Assembly: GCA_026120185.1 (NCBI GenBank)
Contig: JANUWF010001101.1
Span: 3,906,001 to 3,970,000 of the forward strand
Direction of reading: 5' to 3'
DNA: 64,000 bases
Source of the DNA: Voacanga thouarsii
Taxonomy: Eukaryota > Streptophyta > Magnoliopsida > Gentianales > Apocynaceae
In this document: one piece after another, positions 11,365 to 24,091 of the stretch
How positions within the stretch are numbered: position 1 is the first letter of the stretch
Layout: each line of letters opens with the position of its first letter
Translations under genes and position numbers: made by a program
Notes under the pieces: generated by a model
The model's database searches: none
Told to the model about the DNA's origin: nothing
Seen by the model: the letters and a program-made list of their open reading frames with translations, nothing else

Positions 11365-12175
11365 ATGACTTCCAACACTTTATCCCAAATTTTAACAAAG
11401 AACCAATTGGTAGGAGAAAATTTTATTGATTGGAAAAGGAACCTCATAATTGTACTTACTGCTGAGAAGCTCAAATATGTGCTAACTGAACCGTGTCCTG
11501 CTAAGCCTACTAAACAGTCCACGCGCGAACAAAATGAGGCTTATGATAAGTGGTTGAGTTCTGATGAGATGACTCGCTGTTACATTTTGGGATCTATCTC
11601 AAATGTGTTGCAGCAGAAATATGAGAACATGACAACTGCTACAGACATCATGAGAAGCCTCCAGCAAATGTTTGAGCACAAGGGACGTCAGGCTCGTCAA
11701 GCAGCAATGAGGCGCATAATGAATATGCGCATGAAATCTGGAACTCCCGTGAGAGATCATATGTTAGAATTGATCGCTCAATTTAACGTGGCAAAGTCTT
11801 AGGGGCTGAAATTAAGCCTTAGACTCAGGTTGACATGGCTCTAGAAACTCTCCCAGAGATGTTTTCACAGTTCAAAATTAATTATAACATGAACAAGATG
11901 GATATGTCTCTTACAGAGTTAATGAATGAGCTTGAGAGTACCGAGGCTACCCTAAAGTGGGAAGTGGCAATGCTCTTGTTCTATCTCATGCTGGATCTTC
12001 CTCTTCCAAGCCTAAGGGCAAAGGAGGAAATAAGAGGAAGCATAATAAAGGGCCTAAGCAGCAGGTTAAGAAAGCAAGAGTGGATGAAAAGTCCAAAGGC
12101 AAATGTTTCCACTGCAAGCAAAAGGGACATTGGAAGTCATAGTGCCCAAATTACTTAGCTAAACGCAAGTAAGGT
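11365..12175 (+). pseudogene. Copia-1 gag
   Basis: Gag forms the particle that packages element RNA. The frame starts at ATG 11365 (MTSNTLSQILTKNQLVGENF), followed by DWKRNLIIVLTAEKLKYVL and a helical core that matches the UBN2-type gag of plant copia elements. The frame stops at TAG 11800-11802 after VAKS and resumes in the -1 frame with LGAEIKP, then QVDMALETLPEMFSQFK. A further frame change near 11955 leads to a basic region and a CCHC zinc knuckle (CFHCKQKGHWKS, then stop, then C), where a CAG-to-TAG change would account for the stop. Confidence 0.85.
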
Positions 12176-15100
12176 ACTGGTGAGTTATCATACATTGAAA
12201 CTTGTTTAGTAGTTGATTCTACAAAAACTTGGATAGTAGATTCTGGAGCCACTAACCATGTTTGCAATTCATTGCAGGGGTTCCAAGTAACCAGACATCT
12301 CAATGAAGGAGAGCATACTCTAAGGGTTGGTACAGGATCAGTGATATCTGCAAGAGCTGTTGGAGATGTTTATCTTTATTTTGATAATAAACACTTGGTT
12401 TTGAAAGATTGTTATTATGTTTTCGACATTTATCGTAATTTGATTTCGGTTTCTTTGTTATTCAAACAAAAATATTCTGTTAAATTTTATAAATTTTCAG
12501 TAGAGATATTTTTGAATAACTCTTTGATATGTCGTGGAAGTTTAAATAATGATCTGTATGTTTTGAAACCAACCAACAGTTTATTACATCATACTGAAAC
12601 TAATAAACGTATTAAATTATTTCCTACTAATGAGACTCTCCTATGGCATCTTAGACTTGGTCATATTAATCTAAATAGGATTTAAAGACTTGTAAAAGAA
12701 GGTCCTTTAAGTGACTTAAAGGTAGAACTTCTTCAAGTTTGCGAATCTTGTTTGGAAGGTAAAATGACCAAAAGATCATTTCCTTCCAAAGGAAATAGAG
12801 CAAAGGAAGTTTTAGAATTAGTGCACTCTGACGTATGTGGACCAATTAGTGTCCAAGCTAGAGGTGGATATGAGTATTTCATTACTTTTACGGATGATTA
12901 CTCAAGATATGGATATGTTTACCGAATGACTCATAAGTCTAATACCTTAGAAAAATTCAAAGAATTTAAGGCTGAGACTGAGAAGTAATTAGGAAAGGAC
13001 ATTAAGATACTTCGATCAGATCGAGGTGGAGAATATCTATCCCATGACTTTAGATCTTACTTGTCAGAAAATGGGATTTTATCCTAACTAAGTGCACCTG
13101 ACACTCCTCAACAAAATGGAGTGGCAGAAAGGAGAAACAGGACTTTGTTAGACATGGTCAGAACAATGCTAGGCTTCTCTACACTTAGTACATCCTTTTG
13201 GAGATATGCTATACAAACTGCGACATATATATTAAATATGGTTCCATCAAAGTCTATCCCTAAGACTCTATTGGAATTGTGGAATGGGCGGAAGCCTAAT
13301 TTGACACATATCTGTATTTGGGGTTGTCCTGCATATGTGCTAAAGGGAAAGATGGATAAGATGGAATCACGATCAAATTTATGTTTGTTTGTTGGGTATC
13401 CAAAAGGAACAAGGGGATACTACTTCTATAGTCCTCAAGATAAGAAAATATTTGTAAGTACAAATGCAATTTTCTAAGAGGACAAGTATATAGAAGAACG
13501 AGGATCTAAGAGTAAGGTTATTTTGGAAGAAACCAAGGGAGATAATCCCAAGCAAATGGTTACTAAAACCCATACTCAAGATTCACGTGGAGGATTCGTA
13601 TCTATGCCACTTAATATGCCAGATTCCAGTGGGAGAGAAATAGATGTTACACATTCTATACCCACTGGCTCTTCGGCACATAGAGTGGAAGAACTTCCTG
13701 CCCCTATTCAAAATCCAGTCGTTGAGGAATCAGGAGATCTAGTTCCAGTCAACGAGGAGGAGAAAAGTCTAATCTTCCAAGATCCTTCACAGCTTAGACG
13801 TAGTGGAAAAGTCATTTGACGTCCCTTTAGATACTTACTCTATGGAGAAGCTTTTCAAGCAGTCTTTTTTGAGGAAGAAGGGGATCCCATCACGTATAAA
13901 GAAGCTGTAGAGAATATAGACGCAGACCATTGGAAGAGTGCAATGGATTTAGAAAAGAAATCCATGTACACTAACTTCGTCTGGGAACTTGTGGACCTGC
14001 CTAATGGGGTAAAACCTATTGGGTGCAAATGAGTCTACAAAAGAAAGAGAGGAGTAGGCGGGAAAGTAGATACTTTCAAAGCTAGATTGGTTGTTAAGGG
14101 TTATACCCAATGAGAAGGTATTGACTATGAGGAAACCTTCTTGCTTGTGGCCATGCTAAAGTCTATAAGAATCCTCTTATCCATTGCAGCTCACTTCGAC
14201 TATGAAGTATGGCAAATGGACGTCAAGACAGCTTTCCTTAATGGAAATCTTGACGAATGTATCTACATGGTATAGCCAGATAGTTTTATCCAAGAAGGTC
14301 AAGAACAAAAAGTTTGTAAGTTGAATAGGTCCATATATAAGCTTAAACAAGCGTCTAGATCTTGGAATATTAGATTTGATCAAGCCATTAAAACTTATGG
14401 TTTTGATCAGCATCCTGATGAACCTTGTGTCTATAAGAGAATTATAGATGGTAAGGTGATTTTTCTCATACTGTATGTTGATGACATCCTTCTCATTGGA
14501 AATGATGTAAGAACATTAATATTGATGAAAAGTTGGTTGGGTAAACAGTTTGATATGAAGGACTTGGGAGAAGCAAGATATGTTCTGGGCATTCAGATCC
14601 TTCAGGATAGAAAGAACAAACAGATAGCTTTATCCCAAGCTTCATATATTGACAAAATACTGACGAGATTTTTTATGCAAAATTCCAAGAAAGGTCAATT
14701 GCCTTTCAGACATGGAATTCAGTTATCTCCGAAGTATAGTCCTAAAACTCCTAACGAGGTTGAGTACATGAAACGAGTTCCTTATGCATCAGCTGTAGGA
14801 AGTCTCATGTATGCTATGCTTTGTACTCGTCCAGACATTTGTCATGCTATTGAGATGGTCTGTAGATATCAGTCAAACCCAGGACCAGAACATTGGACAT
14901 CAGTCAAGCACATATTCAAGTATCTTCGCAGAACTCGAGGATATATGCTAGTTTACTCAGCTCCAAAATTGGTACCTATAAGTTACACTGATTCTGATTT
15001 TCAAACTGATAGAGATCTTCGCAAGTCCACCTCAGGCTTTGTTTTCACCTTAGGTGGTGGTGCAGTTGTGTGGAGAAGCATCAGACAATCTTGTATTTTG

Positions 15101-15486
15101 CTGACTCTACAATGGAAGCTGAATATGTGGCAGCTTGTGAAGCAGCTAAAGAGGTGGTATGGTTGAAGAAGTTCTTGATAGAACTTGAAGTGGTTCCTTC
15201 TGCATCTCAAGCCATTAGTTTATACTGTGACAACAGTGGTGCAGTGGCAAATGCAAAAGAACCACGTAGCTATCAGCGTGGTAAACACATTGAACGTAAA
15301 TATCACCTATTTAGGGAGATCGTTCAACATGGAGATGTAGAAGTGTGCAAGATTTCTTCTGCTGAAAATCTTGCTGATCCTTTTACTAAAAGTTTACCTG
15401 TAACTGTTTTTGGAAGTCATATAGAAAGTATGGGTATTTCTGATATGTCCCATTTACTTCAGGACAAGTGGGAGGATTTTTGTTAG
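12176..15486 (+). pseudogene. Copia-1 pol (protease, integrase, reverse transcriptase, RNase H)
   Basis: Domains follow copia order. The protease has WIVDSGATNH (DSG at 12239-12247). The integrase zinc region has LLWHLRLGHIN and CESCLEGKM, and its core has HSDVCGPI, RSDRGGEY and TPQQNGVAERRNRT, which include the D, D and E residues. The reverse transcriptase has VKGYTQ, QMDVKTAFLNG and YVDD at 14474-14485. RNase H has STMEAEY, YCDNSGA and KHIERKYHLFRE, and ends ENLADPFTKSL. Stops interrupt the frame, among others, near 12684, 12988, 13086, 13477, 13819, 14031, 14111 and 14273. A frame change near 15080 separates reverse transcriptase from RNase H. The final TAG (15484-15486) overlaps the first bases of the apparent 3' LTR. 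Confidence 0.9.
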
Positions 15487-16866
15487 ATATGCCCATCGAG
15501 TAAATACAATGTTTGTATTTTTGAAATTAAATAAAATATGTTTTTATATATTTGTATGTATGAATTATGTATGAGCCTGTTTTGTCCACGAATTATTTAG
15601 ATATTATAAATTAAGGGTTTATTTGTTAAACACAGAAAGACATGATTTATAATTTAATTCAAAATAAATTATCCGCGATCTAAAATAAATTTGGGCAATT
15701 TATTTTGGAAGATCGTCTTAATTTTATTGAAGTCTGTCTTTGACTTTGGTAATAAAATTAAGGATATATTTTAATATATTAGATGAACCATTAATATTTA
15801 TTTGTGGAATAGACCATACAAATGAAATATTAAAATATTATCGCACATAATACCTTAATCCTGAGCGAACAATTATTTATATTTACTAACTTGAAGTTCC
15901 TTGAGTTGCCAAAGAGTGAGATTAACTTAATAATCAATATCTCGGCATCTTGGGAATTAAAGTGAAATAAATATGAAATAATTGTTATGCAATATGGAAT
16001 CCGTCACCTTTAATAGGTAAGATCATTTCCTCATGAGTTCTTCTAAGGGACAGTTAAATCTGAGCTCAGTAATTCAATAGTGTCTATTGAATTCAATTTG
16101 TAAGTGTGACGTGGTTACATGGTACTGTCAAATTGAAGATGAGAATTGAGGATTTGAATGAGGGGCACTGTAGTCATACTGCCTTATTCAAAGTATTATA
16201 TTGATCGACGGGGGTAATTTGTTAGATCGATCAATTAATGGATATAATTATTGACTCTAATAATTGCGATTAGACTAAGAGTGCAGTTACGTTCTTTTAG
16301 TGGAGTGGAACGCAATTAATAAATTATTTTTATTGACAAAATAATTTATTGGAGCTTAATCTAATTGTATCCGGTTAGGTCCCTTCAGTGGCTTCTAATT
16401 ATGGGCCAATAATAAATTATAATTTATTTATAATTTATTAATAAAAATTGCAGAAAATAAAAAATCGTATTTTAGATGGAATAAGATAATTGGAAATAGT
16501 TATATTCAATTATACTTTTCTTATTCTATCAAGATTTATATTATGAGATAGAGTCCAATATACATATTGGGATATAACTCTATTTCAGATATACGTGAGA
16601 AATATCGTTGTTGTTCTCTGAGTTTTTCTCTCAATTTTTGTATGAGTCCACCCTCAACAAAGAGAGAAACAAAATACGATTAACAATTTTCTGGTCCAAG
16701 GAGATTACATTGAAGAAGACTTGGAGGTTTGGAGCGTTACTAGAAGGCCAAAGACTTCAAGAATCATATTGGTGAAGACGATATTTACAAATGTATGATC
16801 CGTTTTCATGTATTCTCATGGTTTAATCTGGTTGACACATATGCATATTAATCATATTAACTATCA
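15481..16866 (+). repeat. Copia-1 3' LTR (long form)
   Basis: A polypurine-like tract (AAGTGGGAGGA, 15466-15476) is followed by TGTTAGATATGCCC at 15481, which looks like a standard copia LTR start; the copia-3 LTR begins in a similar way. The LTR would then be 1386 bp and end at 16866. Only its last part (16220-16866, 647 bp) is also present at the 5' side. It has an extra copy of about 12 bases near 16430 relative to the 5' copy. The alternative reading is that 15487-16219 is 3' untranslated sequence and the LTR starts at 16220. Confidence 0.72.
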
Positions 16867-16946
16867 GTGGAAAGCGTTGGAAAGATTATGATTCGTGGGA
16901 TGATTAATTGTACTAAAAGGCATTGGGAACAGAGTAGCTTATCCAT
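16867..16946 (-). pseudogene. Displaced start codon and signal peptide of the receptor kinase
   Basis: On the minus strand an ATG at 16946 opens a frame beginning MDKLLCSQC, followed by a hydrophobic stretch (LLVQLIIPRIIIFPTL) that looks like a signal peptide. The frame reaches the copia-1 border after 80 bases. If the element and one 5-bp duplication are removed, the next codons are those at 9176 and below (ACA TCC CAT TTC), and the frame runs on into LKTNATAKA and the LRRNT without a break. The kinase gene therefore began here and was split in its first exon. There is no other source for a start codon, since the frame left of the insertion lacks a signal peptide. Confidence 0.85.
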
Positions 16947-19202
16947 CAGGAACATACTCCTGGGAAATGGACACTACAAATAAAGCAAGGCAATCTATGC
17001 TGGGAATGATGGATTCACAAAGATATTTATAGTCATTTCTGCGGTACTATGAGATAGCGAAGACAAGAACACGAGCAAACTGACTTTATTTTAATTATTT
17101 TTGTTATGCAAGGTGCAGGTAGTGCCCATTTACAATAATTGATTTTGATTGGTTGCTGATGGTTCAAAGGAACAACAAAGCTTTAGGATTATTTCTTCCT
17201 ATTTCTTATTCAAAGAATCAAAATTAATGTACACAAAGCAAAATGTAGTTTCCGGCTTCATGCCCATCCTATGTAATATACCTTGGGACAGCGAAATCTT
17301 CAGACTCATTGAGTCTTAGCTAACAATACCTCGCATGCATAAGAATACGATCCTGGTATCTAACGGCAGAGTGCACGAAACAAACATGAATAGATGCAGC
17401 GCCTAAGGAAGGAATACCAAAGTTCCCAGAACAACCAAAAATCCAAGTTTAGACTACATGCAGGGACGGACTTAGGTCGACTTTTAAAAATTTTTATTTT
17501 ATTTTAACAAAATTAAAAAATTTAAAAAATTATTAAAAATTTACATTTCACTTCTTCTAAAAATTTTTCAAATATTATCTTCTAATATTATTTTTTATAT
17601 AATTTGCCCCACCTCAAATTTCTGCCTCTGCCCCAATTACAAAGTGTTTACAGAGGTCATCCCAGAAAGATTCTACAAGTACTTTAGCAGAAGTATAAAC
17701 AATAATTATGGGTCGTCTTCAAAAGTTATGACAATATCATAAAAGGGGTTTCTCAGAATCGAAGAAGTCCGCAGTCGCTAGTAGAAGTGTGTACTAGATA
17801 AAATTTATCGTGGAGTTTTAATCGACAAAGAACTTAAGGAGTTAAAATTAATTTAAACCAATTTTGATTGATCGGCTTTTCAAAAGGCTAAAAGTTCTTC
17901 TTTTAAGAGTCGAATATGCGATGTCACGGTCAATGTATTAGTATCCGACCAACCGTAAAACCAGTAACACCATACTTTAAGGAGGAAAGGGATTCAGCGG
18001 CCCTCAGTAAAACCAGTAGTGGATTAGTTGATGAAAAGGAATTTGGCGGGGAAGAAGTTGAGGAATCATCCGCGTTGCACAGTGGTAGAGCCACGATCCA
18101 AATGATAGTGGGGCATTATTTTGTTTTTTACATATGCATGGAACACTTATGTATATTTATAATTTTTAATATATCAAATAAAAATTAACTATAAAAATTT
18201 AGAATATCAATCGAAAATATCAACATATATAATAAAAATAAAAAGAATAACTATTATCGGTGAAATTTTTATATAAAGAAACTTTATGAAGAAATGATAA
18301 GAAGGGATGAAAAAAGTAGTTCAAAGCTTGACTGACTTGATGGAAAATGTCAGTGAGACACTGAAATCTTGACGTATGCATTGTGCAGATGCTTTTTGAA
18401 CAACTTTAATCAAAATCACATTCTTTAAATTGGCTTTTTCAACAAATGAACACTAAAATTTCATTTCATGTTGACAACAATAAAGCACTTCAAAGACTTG
18501 ATCTGGGCTTGGTCCTGAATATTATAAGAAATTCTTAAGTATTAATTTACAATTTAGTCATGAGATTCTTTTTGAAAAATTGTCATCTAGGGCTTTCACT
18601 TTTAAATGGTGGGCATGCCACTTCATACGTTCAGACATCTTTATAGACTTCATTTCCCTTAAAACAACCTTAAAGGTGAATAAATGTTAAGACTTTGACA
18701 AATTAAACTCCACTCTTTATTTGAACCTTTTTTTTAAACTTGATTTTATAACTGTGAAGAAACCGAACTAATAGCTTCAGCAATCAAACCAAGAACACCA
18801 TTAACAGAACAATCCCAACACTAGCCAAACTCAGATACAACAACAACTCAACCCAGCAAAGTCAGCAAGATGCTAATTAACCAATAGCGGACAACAAACA
18901 TCAGAAGAATGCCGACCAGGAGCCTCAACGAAAAGCCACAACAACAATAAAGCCAACATAACAATAACAGAATAACTTAAGCTAAAACTAGCTAGCCGCA
19001 CAATAAGAAAGGAAAATACAAAGAGAAAGAGCAAGAAACAAGGAACTTACAAATTTACGTAGTTAAATTATAAACCTACATTAACGGAAGAAGAGTAAGT
19101 GTAACAACACTCTACTATATACATAATCCATACAGGTTCGGGATGTCGCCTTTTTAGGTCCAAAGGTCTTATAACACAGTACAATAAATAAATAAACAAT
19201 TC
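16947..19202. other. Upstream flank of the receptor kinase, no gene seen
   Basis: This is the expected promoter side of the kinase gene (minus strand) plus intergenic DNA. The 90-codon frame at 17916 has no recognisable domain. Apart from the repeat-like segment at 17461, I see no structure I can name. Confidence 0.55.
17461..17634. mobile_element. Possible small hAT-like repeat
   Basis: The segment opens with CAGGGACGGACTTAGG and closes with CTGCCTCTGCCCC. These words resemble those at the ends of some plant hAT repeats, around an AT-rich core. The inverted repeat is poor and no target duplication was seen. Confidence 0.3.
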
Positions 19203-19499
19203 TGTTATGAATGACTATTCATATTCTTAACAATAGTAAGTGTCTGTTCATTTTCTTGAAGATAATGTGACTGTTTGTATACGGTGACTGTTCATTTTTT
19301 TAAGGTTATTTTCTTAACCTTTTAGATTCTGTAACTTTTTAAATTCTATATCGAAACCTCTATAAATAGGGATAATATGTAAACAAACGAACAATCAATA
19401 AAATCATATCTAAGGGATTTTCTTTTTTCTCTCATATTCTAATATTTTTACTTTACAGTTTTATATTTACTGATTCTATTTTGAATCAAATTCACAACA
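19203..19499 (+). repeat. Copia-2 5' LTR
   Basis: This is 297 bp, running from TGTTATGAATG to CACAACA, and pairs with 38661-38957. It contains the internal words TGACTGTTCATTTTTTTAAGG and a TATA box. Confidence 0.95.
19361..19369 (+). promoter_or_regulatory. TATA box in the copia-2 LTR
   Basis: TATAAATAG lies about 130 bases before the LTR end, in the usual place for the U3 promoter. The 3' LTR has the same box at about 38818-38826. Confidence 0.65.
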
Positions 19500-19500
19500 T

Positions 19501-19514
19501 GTTATCAGCACGAG
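19501..19514 (+). other. Copia-2 primer-binding site
   Basis: GTTATCAGCACGAG directly follows the LTR. This is a recurrent primer-site sequence in a group of plant copia elements and differs from the TGGTATCAGAGC used by copia-1. Confidence 0.7.
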
Positions 19515-19605
19515 ACTCTACCGAAGCTGTTTTACTAAAGGTTATCATCACGGGCTATAACAAAAGAGGAAGGTAAGTACTTTTCCTATTTGCTTTTGTA
19601 TTCAC

Positions 19606-20685
19606 ATGGCAAATCTCACCGAACTTGAGTTTGCCGCTCTTGATATTACTGGAAAAAACTATTTATCTTAGACACTAGATGCTGAAATGCATTTAGCTGC
19701 AATGGGTCTGACAGATACCATTGTAGAAGGAAATCCATCATCATCACAAAATGATGCTAAAGCTATAATTTTCCTCCACCATCACCTTCATGATGACTTA
19801 AAGGTTGAATACCTTACCATGAAAAATTCACTTATTTTGTGGACTAATTTAAAAGAAAGGTTTGATCACCAGAAGATAGTCGTCCTTCCAAAGGCACGGT
19901 ATGATTGGATGCACTTGCGATTACAAGATTTTAAATCCGTTAGTGAGTATAATTCTGCTATTTTTAAAATTAACTCACAGCTAAAACTGTGTGGAGAAAA
20001 TATTACTGATGAGGATATGTTAGAAAAAACTTTCTCTACTTTTCATGTCTCGAATGTGCTCCTGCAGCAGCAATATCGAGAAAAGGGATTCAAAAAGTAT
20101 GCAAAATTAATATCTTGTCTTTTCGTAGCTAAGCAAAATAATGAACTATTAATGAAAAATCATGAAGCTCGACCAACAGGTTCTACTCTATTCCCAGAAG
20201 TGAATGATGTTAGAACTCGTAATTTTGGCCTTGGAAGAGGTCGTGGTCGTGGTTGTGGATATGGCCGTGGCCGTGGACATATATATGGTCGTGATAAAAA
20301 TATTCATTATGATCGCAACAGTCAAAACAAAGTTACGAGAAATAATGAAAACCACCAGAAGTGGCCAAAAACTAATATGAAAGGAAAAGGAAATGATGTT
20401 GTTTCTAAAAATTATGCAGATAAATGTTATCGCTGTGGCATAAAAGGTTATTGGTCTCGTACTTGTCGTACTACAAAACACCTTGTTGATCTGTATCAGG
20501 TGTCTATTGAGACGAAAGACAAAAATGCTGAATCAAATTTTACTCTACAACATTCTCTTCATGATGATGATGATATCAACCTTGACGATGTTGATGTAAC
20601 TCATTTGAACGTGGCTGATTTCTTTGAGCATCCTAAAGAAAGAATTGAGCATTTGATTGGTGATGGAAATGTCCAAAAGAATTAG
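19606..20685 (+). pseudogene. Copia-2 gag
   Basis: The frame begins MANLTELEFAALDITGKNYL at 19606 and is open to 20685 except for one TAG near 19670 (a W codon in relatives; TGG to TAG). It shows the UBN2-type gag core (LWTNLKERFDHQKIVVLP), an Arg-Gly repeat region (GRGRGRGCGYGRGRG), and a zinc knuckle CYRCGIKGYWSRTC at 20425-20466. The expected His of the CCHC is Tyr (20449-20451), which again fits a C-to-T change and should weaken zinc binding. The protein would be about 359 residues. Confidence 0.88.
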
Positions 20686-20806
20686 AAGTTTACTTTTAAT
20701 ATGTTTCTTTTTGTTTTGTTTTTTTTTTTTGGTATTGTAATAGTAATTAGCATTTAAAGTTTTATTGTGTAAGTATTTAAATTTATAAATATTTTGTTAT
20801 GCCCAT

Positions 20807-23800
20807 ATGGCTATTATTCTGCTTACTGGATACACAAGTGGCATTGAAGATATATGCCTAATTGATAGTGGTACAACACACACCATATTAAAAGATAGAA
20901 AATATTTCTCTTACCTGCAGATGGGAGAAACAAATGTTAATACTATAAGTGGTAGTGTAAAGTTGATTGAAGGCTCCGAAAGAGCTAATGTTGTATTACC
21001 CGGAGGAACAAATATTATTATTCTTAAAGCGTTATTTTCTTCCAAATCTCGCAGGAATTTATTAAGCTTTAAAGATATTTGCCGAAATGGATATCACATT
21101 GAAACAATGGAAGAAAATGGTTTTGAGTATCTTTGTATTACTCAAATAATGTCAGGTAAGAAATCTTTATTAGAAAAGTTACCATCTCTTTCATCTGGCC
21201 TATATAGCACAAAAATCCATGCAATTGAAGTGCATCATTCAATAAATCAGAAGTTTACTGATCCTGCTACATTTATTATTTGGCATGATCGTTTGGGTCA
21301 TCCAGGAGCTATTATGATGCGAAGGATAATTGAAAATACGCATGGTCATCCTTTGAAAAGTCAAAGGATTTTGACATCTGATAAATTTTCATGTGCTGCA
21401 TGTTCTCAAGGGAAATTGGTTATTAAACCATCTCCAACAAAAGTGGAGTTTGAGTCTCCAGTATTTCTAGAAAGAATTCATGGTGATATATGTGGACCAA
21501 TTAATCCACCATGTGGACAATTCAGATACTTTATGATTTTAATTGATGCATCGACCCGATGGTCGCATGTCAGTTTATTATCAACTCGCAACTTGGTGTT
21601 TGCGAGATTGTTTGCCCAAATAATTCGCTTAAGAGTGCAATTTCCAGATTATCCTATCAAAATGATCCGTCTAGATAACGCTGGAAAATATTCCTCCCAA
21701 GCCTTTGATGCTTATTGCATGTCAATTGGCATTACTATTGAACATCCAGTAGCTCATGTTCATACTCAGAATGGTCTAGCTGAATCATTCATTAAATAGT
21801 TACAATTAATTGCTAGACTGTTATTAATGAGAATAAATCTCCCTACAACTGCTTGGGGACATGCTATTTTGCATGCTGCAGCACTTGTGCGCATAAGGCC
21901 AACAAGTTATCACAAATTTTCTCCCATACAATTGGCTTTTGGTTCCGAGCCAAATATTGCTTATTTGAGAATTTTTGGGTGTGCTGTATATGTACCGATA
22001 GCGCCAAATCAACGTACCAAAATGGGCCCTCAAAGAAGGTTGGGGATATATGTTGGATATGATTCTCTCTCTATAATCAGATACGTTGAATCATTGATAG
22101 GTGACGTATTCAAAGCAAGATTTGCTGATTATCATTTTGATGAAACTTTATTTCCTAAATTAGGGGGAGAACATAAACCACATAAAAAGAAGCTTTCCTA
22201 GACAACATCATTGAATTATTTAGATCCGCGCACAAGCGCAAGTGAACTAGAAGTTCAAAAGATCATTCATTTGCAAAGACTTGCAAATAAACTGCCAGAT
22301 TCTTTTGCGGACACTACAAGGGGAACTAAATCGCATATTCCAGCTATAGATGCTCCTATTCGGATAGAAGTCCCAATAGGACAAAATACAATTCCTATAG
22401 CTACTGAATCAAAAACACGTCAGAAACGTGGATGACCCATTGGTTCAAAAGATAAAAATCCTCGAAAGAAAATAGGATTAAATGATCAGAATGATCCAAT
22501 TGAAGAATTAAGAAAAAGGAATCAAGTAGAAACTGATAAAAAGATTCAAATATCTGAAAATAGTGAACGGAATAGTGAGATGTCCACTAATTATATAGCT
22601 TCTGGTAGAAGTTGGAATCGGACAGAAATAACTGTTGATGATGTTTTTACATACAATATAGCACTTGAAGTGTTAAAAGATAATGAGGATCTTGAACCAA
22701 CATCAGTTGAAGAATGTCATAATAGAAATGATTGGTCAAAATGGAAAGATGCAATTCAATCGGAGTTAAACTCACTTGTAAAGCGTGAGGTTTTTGGACC
22801 TGTAGTCCGAACACTAGAAGGTGTAAAACCCATTGGTTATAAATGTGTATTTGTGTGAAAGCGAAATGAAAATAATGAAGTCGTAAGATATAAAGCACGA
22901 CTTGTGGCACAAGGTTTTTTGTAGAAATCGGGTATCGATTACGATGAAACATATTCACCTGTGGTGGATGTAATTACACTCCGATACCTTTGAGTCTAGT
23001 AGTACGTGAAAAGATTGACATGCGTCTAATGGATGTTGTGACTGCTTATTTATATGGGAACCCTGATAATGATATTTATATGAAAATTCCAGAAGGGTTT
23101 AGTATGCCTGAAGTATATAATTCTAACCCTCATGGAAATTATTCCATTCGATTACAAAAGTCATTATATGGCTTAAAGCAGTCTGGACGCATGTGGTATA
23201 ATCGTCTTAGTGAATATTTATTGAAATCAGGATATAAAAATGATCCACTATGTCCATGTATTTTTATTAAGAAATCTGGATTTAGTTTTGTGATACTTGA
23301 GATATATGTTGATGATATTAATCTTATTGGAACTCCAAAAGGCAAGAAATAGCCTGAAGTAAGAATTTGAAGTCAAGGATTTTGGCAGAACTAAGTTTTG
23401 TCTTGGTTTACAAATTGAGCATCTGGAAGATGGTATTTTTATTCATTAATCAACATACACAACAAAAGTTCTTAAAAGGTTTTACATGGACAAAGCACAT
23501 CCATTAAGTTCTCCAATGGTCGTGAGGTCGTTAGATAAAAATAAAGATCCTTTTCGACCTCGGGAAGATAATGAAGAACTACTTGGTCCTGAAGTACCAT
23601 ATCTCAGTGCAATTGGTGCATTGATGTACCTTGCTAATAATACTAGACATGATATAGCATTTTTTTGTGAATTTATTAGCAAGATTCAGTTCTCCCCCAA
23701 CACGTCGACATTGGAATGGGATTAAACATGTCCTAAGATATCTCCAAGGGACAAAGGATCTTGGATTATTTTATTCAAATAGAACCAATCCAATGTTGAT

Positions 23801-23843
23801 TGGATATGCTGATACTAGTTATCTATCCGATCCACATAAAGCA
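20807..23843 (+). pseudogene. Copia-2 pol, first part (up to RNase H)
   Basis: The protease has CLIDSGTTHTIL near 20860. The GAG-pre-integrase segment has IIWHDRLGHPG and CAACSQGKL. The integrase core has HGDICGPI, RLDNAGKY and HTQNGLAESFIK. The reverse transcriptase follows with ARLVAQGF, LYGLKQSGRMWYNRL and YVDD at 23305-23316. Stops occur near 21799, 22201, 22435, 22858 and 22923, and frame changes near 22985 and after 23350. The last codons before the inserted gypsy-A read D-P-H-K-A in the RNase H domain. Confidence 0.9.
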
Positions 23844-24091
23844 TGTGAAACCCCACCTAAAGCCAACCCTAGAGTAAGGGGGTCAGGATGCATATCATAT
23901 TATTTTGCAAGAATATATATGTTTTTGAATGATTTTATATGCTTTAGAATTGTGGATTATAGGTTAAAATGCTTAGTTATGCTTATTGAGCAGGATGGGT
24001 AAAATGGTAATTTTGCTTAAGGTCAAAATAGAAAGATAGCTTGAGGATTTCATAATAAGAATATGTGGTTGAGAAAATAAGAACAAGAATT

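Larger units (their letters stand above)
9182..16866 (+). mobile_element. Copia-1: Ty1/copia retrotransposon inserted in the receptor kinase gene
   Basis: The element is bounded by TGTTAG at 9182 and CTATCA at 16866, with GTAGA (9177-9181) and GTGGA (16867-16871) as a one-mismatch target duplication. It carries a 5' LTR, a primer-binding site, a long leader, gag, protease, integrase, reverse transcriptase, RNase H and a 3' LTR, all on the plus strand in copia order. Host sequence continues in frame across the insertion, so the ends are secure. The aligned LTR parts differ at roughly 7% of positions by hand count, so the insertion is not recent. The two LTRs are unequal in length. The coding region has many stops and at least two frameshifts. 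Confidence 0.93.
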
